The notes: generated from the letters alone by a model not told the origin. Counted from the first letter of the stretch, positions 1-7,982 are shown. The stretch is DNA of 64,000 nt from an uncultured Christensenellaceae bacterium (GCA_910586655.1 CAJUIR010000002.1:186001-250000); one strand, 5' to 3'. A program made the numbers and translations.

Positions 1-705
1 GTACGACTTGCCGAGCAGGCGCGTGCAGGGAAATTTTTGGAGTACGGCGAATACGGCGCAGGAGTATCGGTCGTACCGAAGAGCAGTTTGAACCGTGCCG
101 CAAGGGAAGAATTGTTTTCATCGGCAGACCAGATCATCGTAGGAACGAATAAGACACGCAACCGTATCAACTGCGAAATGCGCGAATTGCTGGGAATATC
201 GCCCCAAACAAAACTTCCCATCGACGGGGAAAAAATCATTTGTACGCTCAATGATTGGAGCAAACGTTTAGACGAAGCGGGCAACTTCCATCTTGTTAAC
301 GGAATCATCGGGAGGTGTTACCGCGTACGGGAACAGCGGGACGGGTTGGGTCAGTTGGATTTTCAGCCCGAATTTTTACGGGAAACCGTATACGATCTGC
401 CCTTCGACGCAGGCGTATTTACCCACGGCCGGTATCTGCACGGGTACGGAAACAAAGCCTGTCTGTTAGAAAACGGCGTGCTTGTACATGAAAATAATTA
501 CGAAATGCTGCGGCGGTTTAAAGTCAAACGCGAAGATACCGTTTGCAGATTTGAATTTGCTTATGCCGTAACTTGTCATAAGGCGCAGGGTTCGGAATAC
601 GACCGCGTGGTCGTGATCGACGAAAGCAATTTATTCACAAACGGAAGACAGTGGCTTTACACCGCAATCACCCGCGCAAAGAAAGGACTTGTGATCGTAA
701 GATAA
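1..705 (+). CDS. RecD-like superfamily 1 DNA helicase, C-terminal part (5' truncated by window)
   Basis: The reading frame is already open at base 1 (V-R-L-A-E-Q-A-R...), so the N-terminal ATPase half lies outside the window and the in-frame TTG at 37 is not a true start. The last 60 residues hold the helicase motifs: CHKAQGSEYDRVVVIDE (motif V type, RecD/UvrD_C_2 fold) and WLYTAITRAKKGLVIV (motif VI, arginine finger). This arrangement is typical of RecD-like 5'-3' helicases and of AAA-type exodeoxyribonuclease V alpha homologues. The region before it (IIVGTNKTRNRINCEMRELLG...LPIDGEKIICTLNDW) is also familiar from RecD-like proteins. Which subfamily it belongs to, cellular or phage-derived, cannot be decided without the missing half. 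A 35-codon ORF follows 2 nt downstream, then the aspS promoter. Confidence 0.8.
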   Translation, partial: VRLAEQARAGKFLEYGEYGAGVSVVPKSSLNRAAREELFSSADQIIVGTNKTRNRINCEMRELLGISPQTKLPIDGEKIICTLNDWSKRLDEAGNFHLVNGIIGRCYRVREQRDGLGQLDFQPEFLRETVYDLPFDAGVFTHGRYLHGYGNKACLLENGVLVHENNYEMLRRFKVKREDTVCRFEFAYAVTCHKAQGSEYDRVVVIDESNLFTNGRQWLYTAITRAKKGLVIVR

Positions 706-707
706 TT

Positions 708-815
708 ATGACGCTCTTTCCGAAAACGAAAATCAAACGTTTTGTTTTGAAGCCGAGCGAAGAAGAAAATCGCGTTATCTTGCAAATGCTTGACAAGGAA
801 TTTAGAAAAAGATAA
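708..815 (+). CDS. Possible 35-residue small protein downstream of helicase gene
   Basis: An ATG 2 nt after the helicase stop opens a 35-codon frame rich in Lys, Arg and Glu, ending FRKR. The close spacing is compatible with translational coupling. I recognise no family. The 3' end overlaps the -35 and -10 of the putative aspS promoter (790-818), with the stop codon inside the -10, which lowers the chance that it is a conserved protein. It may be just a chance open frame. Confidence 0.25.
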   Translation: MTLFPKTKIKRFVLKPSEEENRVILQMLDKEFRKR

Positions 816-818
816 AAT
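790..818 (+). promoter_or_regulatory. SigA-type promoter for aspS
   Basis: TTGACA at 790-795, a 17-nt spacer, and TAAAAT at 813-818. The expected start is near 825, giving a leader of about 20 nt before the aspS ATG, with AGAGG as ribosome binding site. Confidence 0.7.
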
Positions 819-845
819 TAAGAAAAACCTTTCAGAGGAAAAAAT

Positions 846-2603
846 ATGTTTTACAGAACGCATCATTGCGGTGAACTTAGGAAAGAAGACGCGGGGAAAC
901 AGGTAAAACTTTCGGGCTGGCTCGACAGTAAACGCGATAAAGGCGGTTTGATTTTTGCCGTACTGCGCGATTTTTACGGCGTCACGCAAGTCGTATGTTC
1001 GGAAGAACCCTGTCTTTCGCAGTTGAGAGACATCCCCACCGAATCGACCGTATCCGTCGAAGGGAAAGTGGTGCTCCGTACTTCGCCCAACGAGAAACTG
1101 CCCACGGGACTTGTGGAAATCGTACCCGAAAAAGTGGAAGTGCTCGGCAGACGGATGACGCCGGCATTGCCGTTTGAAATTTCCCACTCCACGGAGGCAG
1201 GCGAAGACGCGCGCCTTAAATATCGCTTTTTGGATTTGCGCAACGAAAAAGTGCGCGATAAGATCGTGCTTCGCGCCAACATCATCGCCGACTTGCGCCG
1301 CTTGATGACCGAACAGGGATTTACCGAAATATCCACGCCCATTTTAACGAGTTCCTCGCCCGAAGGTGCGCGCGACTACATCGTGCCCAGCCGTCTCTAT
1401 CCCGGGGAATTTTACGCGCTTCCGCAAGCGCCTCAACAGTATAAACAACTGCTCATGTGTTCGGGGTTTGATAAATATTTCCAGATCGCGCCCTGTTTCC
1501 GCGATGAAGACGCGCGCGCGGACCGCTCGCCCGGGGAGTTTTATCAACTCGATATCGAAATGGCGTTTGCAACGCAGGAAGAAGTATTTGCGGTACTCGA
1601 AAAGGTGCTGCCGCCCGTATTTGCCAAGTATTCGGGCTGGGATGCGGACAAGCCGCCCTTCAGGCGCGTTCCTTATCTCGAAGCATTGGAAACTTACGGT
1701 ACCGACAAACCCGATCTGCGCAATCCGCTCATCGTAAAAGATATTTCCGATCTGATGCAGGGCTGCGGTTTTGAACAGGTACAGGGAAAGACGGTGAAAG
1801 CGATTGCCGTAAACGGGACCAACGTCGCGCGTAAATGGATCGATAAAACGGCGGAGGAGTTTAAAGTCAAAACCGAAGGCGGCGCGATGTACTGGTTTAA
1901 GTTGGACGAAACCGGCGCGCCCGCGGGGGGTATCGCGAAGTTCGTTACGGAAAAGATCGCAGCGTTCAAAGAGCGGTTACATCTTGAAAACGGTGCGTTC
2001 GTCGCGCTGGTCGCCGAAGATAAAAAATCTCTTGCGCAAAAGCGCGCGGGCGTTTTGCGCACCATGCTCGGCGTCGGATTGGATCTCCTTGAAAAGAACG
2101 TTTACCGCTTTTGCTGGATCGTGGATTTTCCCATGTACGAAATCGGCGAAGAAAGCGGCGAACTGGAATTCTGTCATAACCCGTTTTCCATGCCGCAGGG
2201 CGGCATGAAGGCGTTGGAAGAAAAAGACCCTCTGGAAGTGCTTGCCTATCAGTACGATATCGTCTGCAACGGGGTAGAACTTTCGTCGGGCGCGGTCCGC
2301 AATCACGATCCCGAAATTATGATTAAAGCATTTTCGCTCGTGGGGCTTGGGAAAGAGGACGTGGAAAAGAAGTTCCCCGCGCTCTATCAGGCGTTCGAAT
2401 ACGGCGCGCCTCCGCACGCGGGCGTTGCCCCGGGGGTGGACAGAATGGTGATGCTGATTTCCGACACCGTGAATATCCGCGAAGTGATTGCTTTCCCCAT
2501 GAACGCAAAAGCGCGCGATCTGCTGATGAACGCGCCTTCTCCCGTCGAACAGAAACAACTCGACGACGTGTATATCCGGATCGTAGAACCGAAAAAGAAA
2601 TAA
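846..2603 (+). CDS. aspS: Aspartyl-tRNA synthetase
   Basis: A class II aminoacyl-tRNA synthetase that charges tRNA-Asp with aspartate in the cytoplasm. At 585 residues it has the bacterial AspRS length: an N-terminal OB-fold anticodon-binding domain (MFYRTHHCGELRKEDAGKQV...LSGWLDSKRDKGGLIF), the catalytic core and the inserted GAD domain of bacterial forms. Motif 2 is FRDEDARADRSPGEFYQLDIEMAF and motif 3 is HAGVAPGVDRMVML...IREVIAFP. The motif 3 wording (GVAPGVDRM instead of the common GGIAFGLDR) marks a divergent bacterial subtype. Sequence alone does not say whether the enzyme is discriminating or also charges tRNA-Asn. The start is supported by AGAGG at a good distance. The gene ends in a strong intrinsic terminator, so it is probably monocistronic. 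Confidence 0.96.
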   Translation: MFYRTHHCGELRKEDAGKQVKLSGWLDSKRDKGGLIFAVLRDFYGVTQVVCSEEPCLSQLRDIPTESTVSVEGKVVLRTSPNEKLPTGLVEIVPEKVEVLGRRMTPALPFEISHSTEAGEDARLKYRFLDLRNEKVRDKIVLRANIIADLRRLMTEQGFTEISTPILTSSSPEGARDYIVPSRLYPGEFYALPQAPQQYKQLLMCSGFDKYFQIAPCFRDEDARADRSPGEFYQLDIEMAFATQEEVFAVLEKVLPPVFAKYSGWDADKPPFRRVPYLEALETYGTDKPDLRNPLIVKDISDLMQGCGFEQVQGKTVKAIAVNGTNVARKWIDKTAEEFKVKTEGGAMYWFKLDETGAPAGGIAKFVTEKIAAFKERLHLENGAFVALVAEDKKSLAQKRAGVLRTMLGVGLDLLEKNVYRFCWIVDFPMYEIGEESGELEFCHNPFSMPQGGMKALEEKDPLEVLAYQYDIVCNGVELSSGAVRNHDPEIMIKAFSLVGLGKEDVEKKFPALYQAFEYGAPPHAGVAPGVDRMVMLISDTVNIREVIAFPMNAKARDLLMNAPSPVEQKQLDDVYIRIVEPKKK

Positions 2604-2614
2604 ATTCCGAAATG

Positions 2615-2645
2615 AAAAGCCGAAGCAATTTGCTTCGGCTTTTTT
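2615..2645 (+). terminator. Intrinsic terminator after aspS
   Basis: AAAGCCGAAGC pairs with GCTTCGGCTTT around a short AT loop, followed by a run of T. It separates aspS from sigK. Confidence 0.85.
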
Positions 2646-2665
2646 GCTTTCTTCCGCTTTCGGGG

Positions 2666-2695
2666 GAATAGGACAAATTCTCCCGTGCATACAAT
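2666..2695 (+). promoter_or_regulatory. SigE-type promoter of sigK with SpoIIID box
   Basis: The -10 CATACAAT (2688-2695) matches the SigE consensus CATAYAHT at 8/8. GAATAGG (2666-2672) matches the -35 KMATATT at 5/7, with a 15-nt spacer. TAGGACAAAT (2669-2678) matches the SpoIIID consensus WWRRACARNY at 10/10 and overlaps the weak -35. In Bacillus subtilis, sigK is transcribed by SigE RNA polymerase with SpoIIID as activator, so position and motif content fit. No SigA-type promoter is apparent here. Confidence 0.65.
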
Positions 2696-2712
2696 GTCGA
2701 TGAGGTGAAATC

Positions 2713-3414
2713 ATGCTCGAAATGCTCTATGCCGTTCTCGGACGGCTGTTTTTTTTCACGGGTTCCGTTCAGGACGGAAGTTCTTATCCCAAACCGCTTT
2801 CCGCCCAAGAGGAGGAGAAATATCTCCGTCTTGCGCGCGCGGGCGATAAGCATGCCAAAGATATGCTCGTCAAACATAATATGCGCCTTGTCGCACATAT
2901 CGTAAAAAAGTTTAACGGGGCGGCGGAAATCGACGATATGCTTTCGGTAGGAAGTATCGGGTTGATCAAAGCAATCAATACGTTTGAATCGGGTCGCGGC
3001 GTTCGGCTTGCAACGTATACCGCGCGGTGTATCGAAAATGAAATTTTAATGCTCATCCGTTCGGGCAAGAAACATAAAGCGAACGTTTCTCTTTCCGATC
3101 CCGTGGGGACCGACAAAGACGGCAACGAACTGGTGTTGATGGATCTCCTGTTTGAAAAGGAAGATAAAGTGTTCGGCAGCGTCGAGCAGTCGCTCATGCA
3201 GGAAAAATTTTTGAAGGCGATCCATAAGTTGCTTTGCGAACGCGAAATGCAGATTATCTGTATGCGGTACGCGCTCACGGGCGGCGTGCCGCTTGCCCAA
3301 CGCGAAGTGGCGCAAAAACTCAAAATTTCGCGTTCCTATGTTTCCCGAATCGAAAAACGCGCGCTCGAAAAACTGCGCGTCGGTTTAAGACGCGAAGATT
3401 TTTTCTCCGAATAA
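2713..3414 (+). CDS. sigK: RNA polymerase sporulation sigma factor SigK (with pro-sequence)
   Basis: The late mother-cell sigma factor that directs coat, cortex and maturation genes. The 233 residues align end to end with Bacillus pro-SigK: region 2 is LVKHNMRLVAHIVKKFNGAAEIDDMLSVGSIGLIKAI then FESGRGVRLATYTARCIENEILMLIRSGKKHK; next comes VSLSDPVGTDKDGNE; region 4 ends in AQREVAQKLKISRSYVSRIEKRALEKLR. The first 20 or so residues (MLEMLYAVLGRLFFFTGS) are hydrophobic and look like the pro-sequence removed by SpoIVFB. The gene is continuous, with no skin-type element between the two halves. The ATG at 2713 follows GAGGTG. The upstream control region carries SigE and SpoIIID motifs. I see no hairpin terminator downstream. 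Confidence 0.95.
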   Translation: MLEMLYAVLGRLFFFTGSVQDGSSYPKPLSAQEEEKYLRLARAGDKHAKDMLVKHNMRLVAHIVKKFNGAAEIDDMLSVGSIGLIKAINTFESGRGVRLATYTARCIENEILMLIRSGKKHKANVSLSDPVGTDKDGNELVLMDLLFEKEDKVFGSVEQSLMQEKFLKAIHKLLCEREMQIICMRYALTGGVPLAQREVAQKLKISRSYVSRIEKRALEKLRVGLRREDFFSE

Positions 3415-3447
3415 CGTATAAATGTTGTATAATTCTGTATATTTCGC

Positions 3448-3477
3448 TTGACAGAATGTATATTCTTACAATATAAT
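3448..3477 (+). promoter_or_regulatory. SigA-type promoter for asnB
   Basis: TTGACA (3448-3453), an 18-nt spacer and TATAAT (3472-3477), 31 nt before the asnB ATG. The flanks are AT-rich, and no other gene starts nearby. Confidence 0.75.
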
Positions 3478-3508
3478 CATAAAAAGAGATAACGGAGAAA
3501 AGCGGCTT

Positions 3509-5089
3509 ATGTGTTCGATTTTCGTATTGACAGGAAAAGACGTTCCGCTGCCAAAGGCAGAGCAGGCATTTTACAGAACGGTTTCGCGCGGTCCCGATAT
3601 GAGTAATTTTTACGAAACGGAACGCGGGATCGTGGGGTTTCACCGCCTTGCCATTATGGGATTGAACGCAACCGGCATGCAACCGTTTGTCCGCGGAAAA
3701 AATTTCTGCGTATGCAACGGCGAACTTTACGGATTCAGAACCGAGCGGAAACTGCTCGAAGAACTCGGTGATCGATTTGTTTCGGAAAGCGATTGCGAAA
3801 TATTGCTACCCATGTACGAGCGTTACGGCGTCGAAATGTTCCGGCGGCTCGATGCGGAATTTGCTTGCGTGATTTACGACGGGGAAAAGAAAACCTATCT
3901 CGCCGCGCGCGATCCGTTCGGGATCCGTCCGCTCTACTACGGCTACACGGCGGAGGGGAACATCGCCTTTGCGAGCGAACCGAAAAATTTAGTCGGGCTT
4001 TGCGAAAAAATTCTTCCTTTTCCTCCCGGACATTATTATCAAAACGGTTCGTTTTACTGTTATCGCGATATTGCAAAGGTCGAACGAACGGTCACGGGCG
4101 ATTCAGATGAGATTTGCAGGCACATTCGGGAAAAACTGGTCGAAGGCGTAAAAAAGCGTCTGGATGCAGACGCGCCCGTCGGCTTTTTACTTTCGGGCGG
4201 GTTGGATTCATCTCTTGTCTGCGCGATTGCCGCCAAAGAATCGGTTCGTCCCATCCGTACGTTTGCGGTCGGTATGGAAAAAGACGCGATCGATTTAAAA
4301 TACGCAAAAGAAGTTGCGGAGTTTATCGGCAGCGACCATACGGCAATTTATATGACGAAGGAAGAAGTACTTGCCTCTTTGGAATCCGTTATTCGGACGC
4401 TTGCAACGTTCGATATCACCACCGTCCGCGCAAGCATGGGAATGTTTCTTCTCTGTAAAAAGATTCACGAAAACACGGACATCCGCGTTTTGCTCACAGG
4501 CGAAATATCCGACGAGTTGTTCGGTTACAAATATACCGATTTTGCGCCCTCGGCGCAGGCATTTCAGGAGGAATCGGAAAAGCGCGTGCGCGAACTGCAT
4601 ATGTACGACGTGCTCCGCGCCGATCGCTGTATTTCCGTTCATTCTTTGGAAGCGCGCGTGCCGTTCGGCGATTTGGCGTTTGCGGAGTACGTCATGAGCA
4701 TCGATCCCGCCTTAAAGATGAACGTGTACGGCAAAGGGAAATACTTGCTCCGCCGTGCATTTGAGGGGGATTATCTGCCGCAGAGTATTTTATACCGCGA
4801 AAAAGCGGCGTTTTCCGACGCCGTAGGGCATTCTATGGTAGACGACTTGAAAGAATACGCCGAAACAAAGTACGGCGAAGACTGGGAACAAATTGCGGAG
4901 CGGTATGCTTATCACGCAAAACCGTTTACCAAAGAATCGCTCTTGTACCGCGAAATTTTCGAAAAGTATTATCCGAACCAGGCGGAAATGATTGCAGACT
5001 TCTGGATGCCCAACAAAAATTGGGAGGGGTGCAACGTAAACGACCCTTCCGCCCGCGTGCTTTCCAATTACGGCGAAAGCGGAACATAA
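3509..5089 (+). CDS. asnB: Asparagine synthase (glutamine-hydrolysing)
   Basis: Makes asparagine from aspartate, glutamine and ATP in the cytoplasm. The N-terminal class II glutaminase domain begins MCSIFVLTG, so Cys2 becomes the N-terminal nucleophile after Met removal. It also shows RGPD, GFHRLAIMG and ARDPFGIRPLYYG. The synthetase domain starts near residue 215 with the PP-loop SGGLDSSLV and carries TGEISDELFGY and SLEARVPFGDLAF. The 526 residues are close to the AsnB-type length. Its SigA promoter and a downstream terminator make it a single-gene unit. The next gene is glutamine synthetase, which supplies its amide donor. Confidence 0.95.
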   Translation: MCSIFVLTGKDVPLPKAEQAFYRTVSRGPDMSNFYETERGIVGFHRLAIMGLNATGMQPFVRGKNFCVCNGELYGFRTERKLLEELGDRFVSESDCEILLPMYERYGVEMFRRLDAEFACVIYDGEKKTYLAARDPFGIRPLYYGYTAEGNIAFASEPKNLVGLCEKILPFPPGHYYQNGSFYCYRDIAKVERTVTGDSDEICRHIREKLVEGVKKRLDADAPVGFLLSGGLDSSLVCAIAAKESVRPIRTFAVGMEKDAIDLKYAKEVAEFIGSDHTAIYMTKEEVLASLESVIRTLATFDITTVRASMGMFLLCKKIHENTDIRVLLTGEISDELFGYKYTDFAPSAQAFQEESEKRVRELHMYDVLRADRCISVHSLEARVPFGDLAFAEYVMSIDPALKMNVYGKGKYLLRRAFEGDYLPQSILYREKAAFSDAVGHSMVDDLKEYAETKYGEDWEQIAERYAYHAKPFTKESLLYREIFEKYYPNQAEMIADFWMPNKNWEGCNVNDPSARVLSNYGESGT

Positions 5090-5099
5090 TTTGAAAACG

Positions 5100-5125
5100 T
5101 CTTCCCTTTTGCGGGGAAGATTTTT
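5100..5125 (+). terminator. Intrinsic terminator after asnB
   Basis: TCTTCCC (5100-5106) pairs with GGGAAGA (5114-5120), followed by TTTTTGTTTG. Confidence 0.75.
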
Positions 5126-5207
5126 GTTTGCTCGTAACGGCATGACCGTAAGCGTATTCTTCTGAAAAAATCAAACCGCCGAGATTGGCGAAACGCTGTT
5201 GAAATCA

Positions 5208-5236
5208 TTGACTTATATCCGGAAAAATAATATAAT
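5208..5236 (+). promoter_or_regulatory. SigA-type promoter for glnN
   Basis: TTGACT (5208-5213), a 17-nt spacer and TATAAT (5231-5236). Transcription should begin near 5243, which excludes the in-frame upstream start codons around 5199 and supports ATG 5277. Confidence 0.8.
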
Positions 5237-5276
5237 TGTGACATTACCGAAGACGGCGTATGAAGGAGAGGTGAGT

Positions 5277-7355
5277 ATGAACGTAACCGAGACGTTCGGC
5301 AGCAACGTATTCAACGACGAAGCAATGAAAAATCTGCTTCCCAAAGAGGTGTATAAATCGCTCAAAAAGACGATCGACGAGGGCGAGCCGCTCGACACGT
5401 CCATCGCAAGCGCGGTGGCAAATGCCATGAAAGATTGGGCGGTATCGAAGGGCGCAACGCATTATACGCACTGGTTTCAGCCGCTCACCAATTTGACCGC
5501 CGAAAAACACGACAGTTTCATCGAACCTTCGGGCGATAAAGCGATTATGCAACTGACGGGCAAAAGTTTGATCGTAGGCGAACCGGACGCTTCGAGTTTC
5601 CCTTCGGGCGGCACGCGTATGACGAGCGCGGCGCGCGGTTATACCGCATGGGATCCGACTTCTCCCGCATTCGTCAAAGAAAACACGCTGTGCATTCCCA
5701 CGGTTTTCGTTTCGTATACGGGCGAGACGCTTGATAAAAAAGCGCCGCTCTTAAAGTCGATGACTGCGCTCGATACGCAGGCGAAACGGCTTTTAAAACT
5801 GTTCGGGATCGAGTGCAGAAAAGTATCCACTACGGTGGGGCCTGAACAGGAATATTTCCTGATCGACGAAAAAGTTTACTTGCAGCGGAAAGATCTGCAA
5901 CTGACGGGAAGAACGCTGTTCGGCGCGCTTCCTTCCCGCGGACAGGAACTCGAAGACCATTACTTCGGCGCGCTCAAAGGCAGAGTCGCCGAATTCATGC
6001 GCGATCTGGACGAAACGCTTTGGAGTTTCGGGATCTACGCCAAGACGGAGCATAACGAAGTGGCGCCCGCGCAGCACGAACTTGCCCCCATTTTTTCCAC
6101 GACTAACGTAGCCGTAGACGACAACCAACTTACCATGGAATTGATGAAAAAGGTTGCGAAAAAACACGGACTCGTCTGTCTGTTGCACGAAAAGCCGTTC
6201 GAGGGAGTGAACGGAAGCGGCAAGCACAACAACTGGTCTCTTTCCACCGATACCGGTCTGAATTTGTTAGACCCCGGTGAAAAGCCCGAAGAAAATACGC
6301 TGTTCATGCTCATTCTTGCCTGCGTGCTTGCGGCGGTGGACGATTATCAGGGCGTTTTGCGCGCATGCGTCGCGTCGGCGGGGAACGATCACCGTCTGGG
6401 CGCGAACGAAGCGCCGCCCGCCATTATCTCGGCGTATCTCGGCGATCAACTGGGCGCGATCGTAGACAGTATCGTACTCGGCAGGAAATATGTTCCCAAG
6501 AAAGCGGTTCCCGGTTCTATCGGTGTTCCCGAATCGCCCATTTTCCCCATCGATATGACGGACAGGAACCGTACTTCTCCGTTTGCGTTTACGGGCAATA
6601 AATTCGAGTTCCGTATGCTCGGTTCGCAGGCTTCCGTTGCCGATCCCAATATCGTACTCAACACCATTGCGGCGCAAAAATTTGCGGAAGCGGTGGACGC
6701 GCTTTCGGGAGCGAAGGAATTTGAAAAAGACTGCAAAGAATATACGGCAAAACTTCTGAAAGACCATTCCCGTATTATTTTCAATTACAACGGTTACGGA
6801 CCCGACTGGGAACCCGAAGCGGAGCGCAGGGGGCTTCTCAACAATAAGACGACCGCGGACGCGGTTCCCGAGTTTTTCAAGCAGGAAAATATCGACGTAT
6901 TCGTAAAACAGGGCGTTTATACTGAACGCGAAGTGATCACGCGCGCGAATATTCAACTTGAAAACTACGTCAAGACGATCAATATCGAAGCGCTTACGAT
7001 GATAGAAATGGCGCGGCGGGAAATTTATCCTTCGGTAAACGGTTACATTGCCGAACTTTGCTCGGTCATCGGCGCAAAACGTTCGGTCAACGAATTGATG
7101 CCCTGCGGTTCGGACGTTGCACTTGCGGAAGAACTTTCCCGCTTGAACGATGCGTTTGCCGCGGCGGTGAATAAACTGGAAAGCGATTTGAAGAACTTGC
7201 CCGAGGGCGAAACGGAAGCGTCACAAAGGGTCGCGCATAACGTCGTGCCCGATATGGAGGAGGTGCGCCGTCTTTCGGACGAAATGGAAAAACTTTGCTC
7301 TTCCGACTATTGGCCGTATCCTACCTATACCGATTTGCTTTACAGCGTAAAATAA
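5277..7355 (+). CDS. glnN: Glutamine synthetase type III (GSIII)
   Basis: ATP-dependent amidation of glutamate to glutamine. The 692 residues fit the GSIII family, much longer than GSI (about 450). Characteristic stretches include THYTHWFQPLT, EKHDSFIEP, FPSGGTRMTSAARGYTAWDP, VGPEQEYFLID, TEHNEVAPAQHELAPIF, EKPFEGVNGSGKHNNWSL and GNDHRLGANEAPPAI. These carry the metal- and substrate-binding Glu and His residues. The start is set at ATG 5277: it follows AAGGAGAGGTG at 6-7 nt, and the promoter -10 lies downstream of the alternative start at 5199. The gene stands alone between two terminators. I did not find a T-box, glutamine riboswitch or GlnR-like operator in the short leader. Confidence 0.95.
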   Translation: MNVTETFGSNVFNDEAMKNLLPKEVYKSLKKTIDEGEPLDTSIASAVANAMKDWAVSKGATHYTHWFQPLTNLTAEKHDSFIEPSGDKAIMQLTGKSLIVGEPDASSFPSGGTRMTSAARGYTAWDPTSPAFVKENTLCIPTVFVSYTGETLDKKAPLLKSMTALDTQAKRLLKLFGIECRKVSTTVGPEQEYFLIDEKVYLQRKDLQLTGRTLFGALPSRGQELEDHYFGALKGRVAEFMRDLDETLWSFGIYAKTEHNEVAPAQHELAPIFSTTNVAVDDNQLTMELMKKVAKKHGLVCLLHEKPFEGVNGSGKHNNWSLSTDTGLNLLDPGEKPEENTLFMLILACVLAAVDDYQGVLRACVASAGNDHRLGANEAPPAIISAYLGDQLGAIVDSIVLGRKYVPKKAVPGSIGVPESPIFPIDMTDRNRTSPFAFTGNKFEFRMLGSQASVADPNIVLNTIAAQKFAEAVDALSGAKEFEKDCKEYTAKLLKDHSRIIFNYNGYGPDWEPEAERRGLLNNKTTADAVPEFFKQENIDVFVKQGVYTEREVITRANIQLENYVKTINIEALTMIEMARREIYPSVNGYIAELCSVIGAKRSVNELMPCGSDVALAEELSRLNDAFAAAVNKLESDLKNLPEGETEASQRVAHNVVPDMEEVRRLSDEMEKLCSSDYWPYPTYTDLLYSVK

Positions 7356-7363
7356 GTTGCAAG

Positions 7364-7393
7364 AAAAAAAGCGCCCCTCGGGGCGCTTTTTTA
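7364..7393. terminator. Bidirectional terminator between glnN and the XRE regulator
   Basis: AAAAAAAGCGCCCC / GGGGCGCTTTTTT around a TC centre gives A and T tracts on both sides, as expected between convergent genes. The minus-strand regulator's stop codon lies at its right edge. Confidence 0.85.
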
Positions 7394-7603
7394 CGTTTCT
7401 TCATTCCATTCCACGAGTTCGTCGAGCGTCACGTCGAATATTTTCGCAAGACGGCACAGCGTCACGACGTCGGGCGTGCTGTATCCGTTTTCGTAGTTGG
7501 AAATTAAACTTTTTTTTCCGAACAGTTTTTCGGCAAGTTCTTCTTGCGTCAGTCCCATTTGCTTTCGATAAAATTTGATATTTTCTGCAATTTTGGTTTT
7601 CAT
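7391..7603 (-). CDS. XRE-family HTH transcriptional regulator
   Basis: A 70-residue protein that is essentially one Cro/C1-type helix-turn-helix domain: IKFYRKQMGLTQEELAEKLFGKKSLISNYENGYSTPDVVTLCRLAKIFDVTLDELV. The frame is open further upstream, but MKTKIAENIKFYR at 7603 is the natural start for this family. The protein has no sensor domain, so it probably acts as a small dimeric repressor. It faces away from the zinc-ribbon gene at 7649. The 45-nt gap holds a perfect 7-3-7 palindrome, which makes that gene and the regulator itself the likely targets. It ends in the terminator shared with glnN. Confidence 0.85.
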   Translation of the reverse strand: MKTKIAENIKFYRKQMGLTQEELAEKLFGKKSLISNYENGYSTPDVVTLCRLAKIFDVTLDELVEWNEET

Positions 7604-7608
7604 TTCAC

Positions 7609-7636
7609 TTGACAAAGTACAAGCAACTTGTACAAA
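7609..7636 (+). promoter_or_regulatory. Putative promoter for the zinc-ribbon gene, spacer containing a palindrome
   Basis: TTGACA (7609-7614) is followed after 16 nt by TACAAA (7631-7636, 4/6 to TATAAT). Almost the whole spacer is the palindrome at 7617-7633. Transcription would start near 7643, leaving a very short leader before ATG 7649, so the -10 assignment is tentative. Confidence 0.4.
7617..7633. promoter_or_regulatory. Palindromic operator candidate for the XRE regulator
   Basis: GTACAAG-CAA-CTTGTAC is a perfect inverted repeat with 7-bp arms, centred between the two divergent genes. Its size and position fit binding by a small XRE dimer. Confidence 0.5.
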
Positions 7637-7648
7637 TGGAGAAAAATT

Positions 7649-7981
7649 ATGTATTGTGGAAATTGCGGAAGGGAGATTGACGACCGCGCCGTCGTATGCC
7701 CGCATTGCGGGGTCGCCGTGAAGCGTTTAGAGGAAAAAAAGAGCGTGAACGGTCTCGGGATCGCAGGATTTGTCGTAAGTTTGGTGTCGCTTTGGCTGGG
7801 TCTATATTTTTGTATCGCTTCGGTCGTCGGGCTGATTCTGAGCGCCGTCGCCGTTGCAAAGCGTGAAAAATATTCGCTCGGCGGACTTGCAATCGCGGGG
7901 CTTGTCGTCAGTATCGTATCGCTTATGATCTGGGTGGTGGTCTGGATTATCTTAGGTCTGAAAATGAGTTCTATCATATAA
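7649..7981 (+). CDS. Zinc-ribbon membrane protein (DUF4190-like)
   Basis: A 110-residue protein starting at ATG 7649. An N-terminal zinc ribbon, CGNCGREIDDRAVVCPHCG with two CxxC knuckles, is joined by a basic linker to two hydrophobic segments (about residues 36-66 and 75-107). The segments share the repeated motif GLGIAGFVVSLVSL / GLAIAGLVVSIVSL typical of DUF4190. The fold suggests a membrane-anchored zinc-binding protein, but no activity is known to me. It is divergent from the XRE gene and has its own downstream terminator, so it is a single-gene unit. Confidence 0.8.
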   Translation: MYCGNCGREIDDRAVVCPHCGVAVKRLEEKKSVNGLGIAGFVVSLVSLWLGLYFCIASVVGLILSAVAVAKREKYSLGGLAIAGLVVSIVSLMIWVVVWIILGLKMSSII

Positions 7982-7982
7982 C

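Noticed and set aside
5199..5276. Longer glutamine synthetase starting at 5199
   Set aside because: The promoter -10 (5231-5236) lies inside the extension, and the true ribosome binding site is before ATG 5277.
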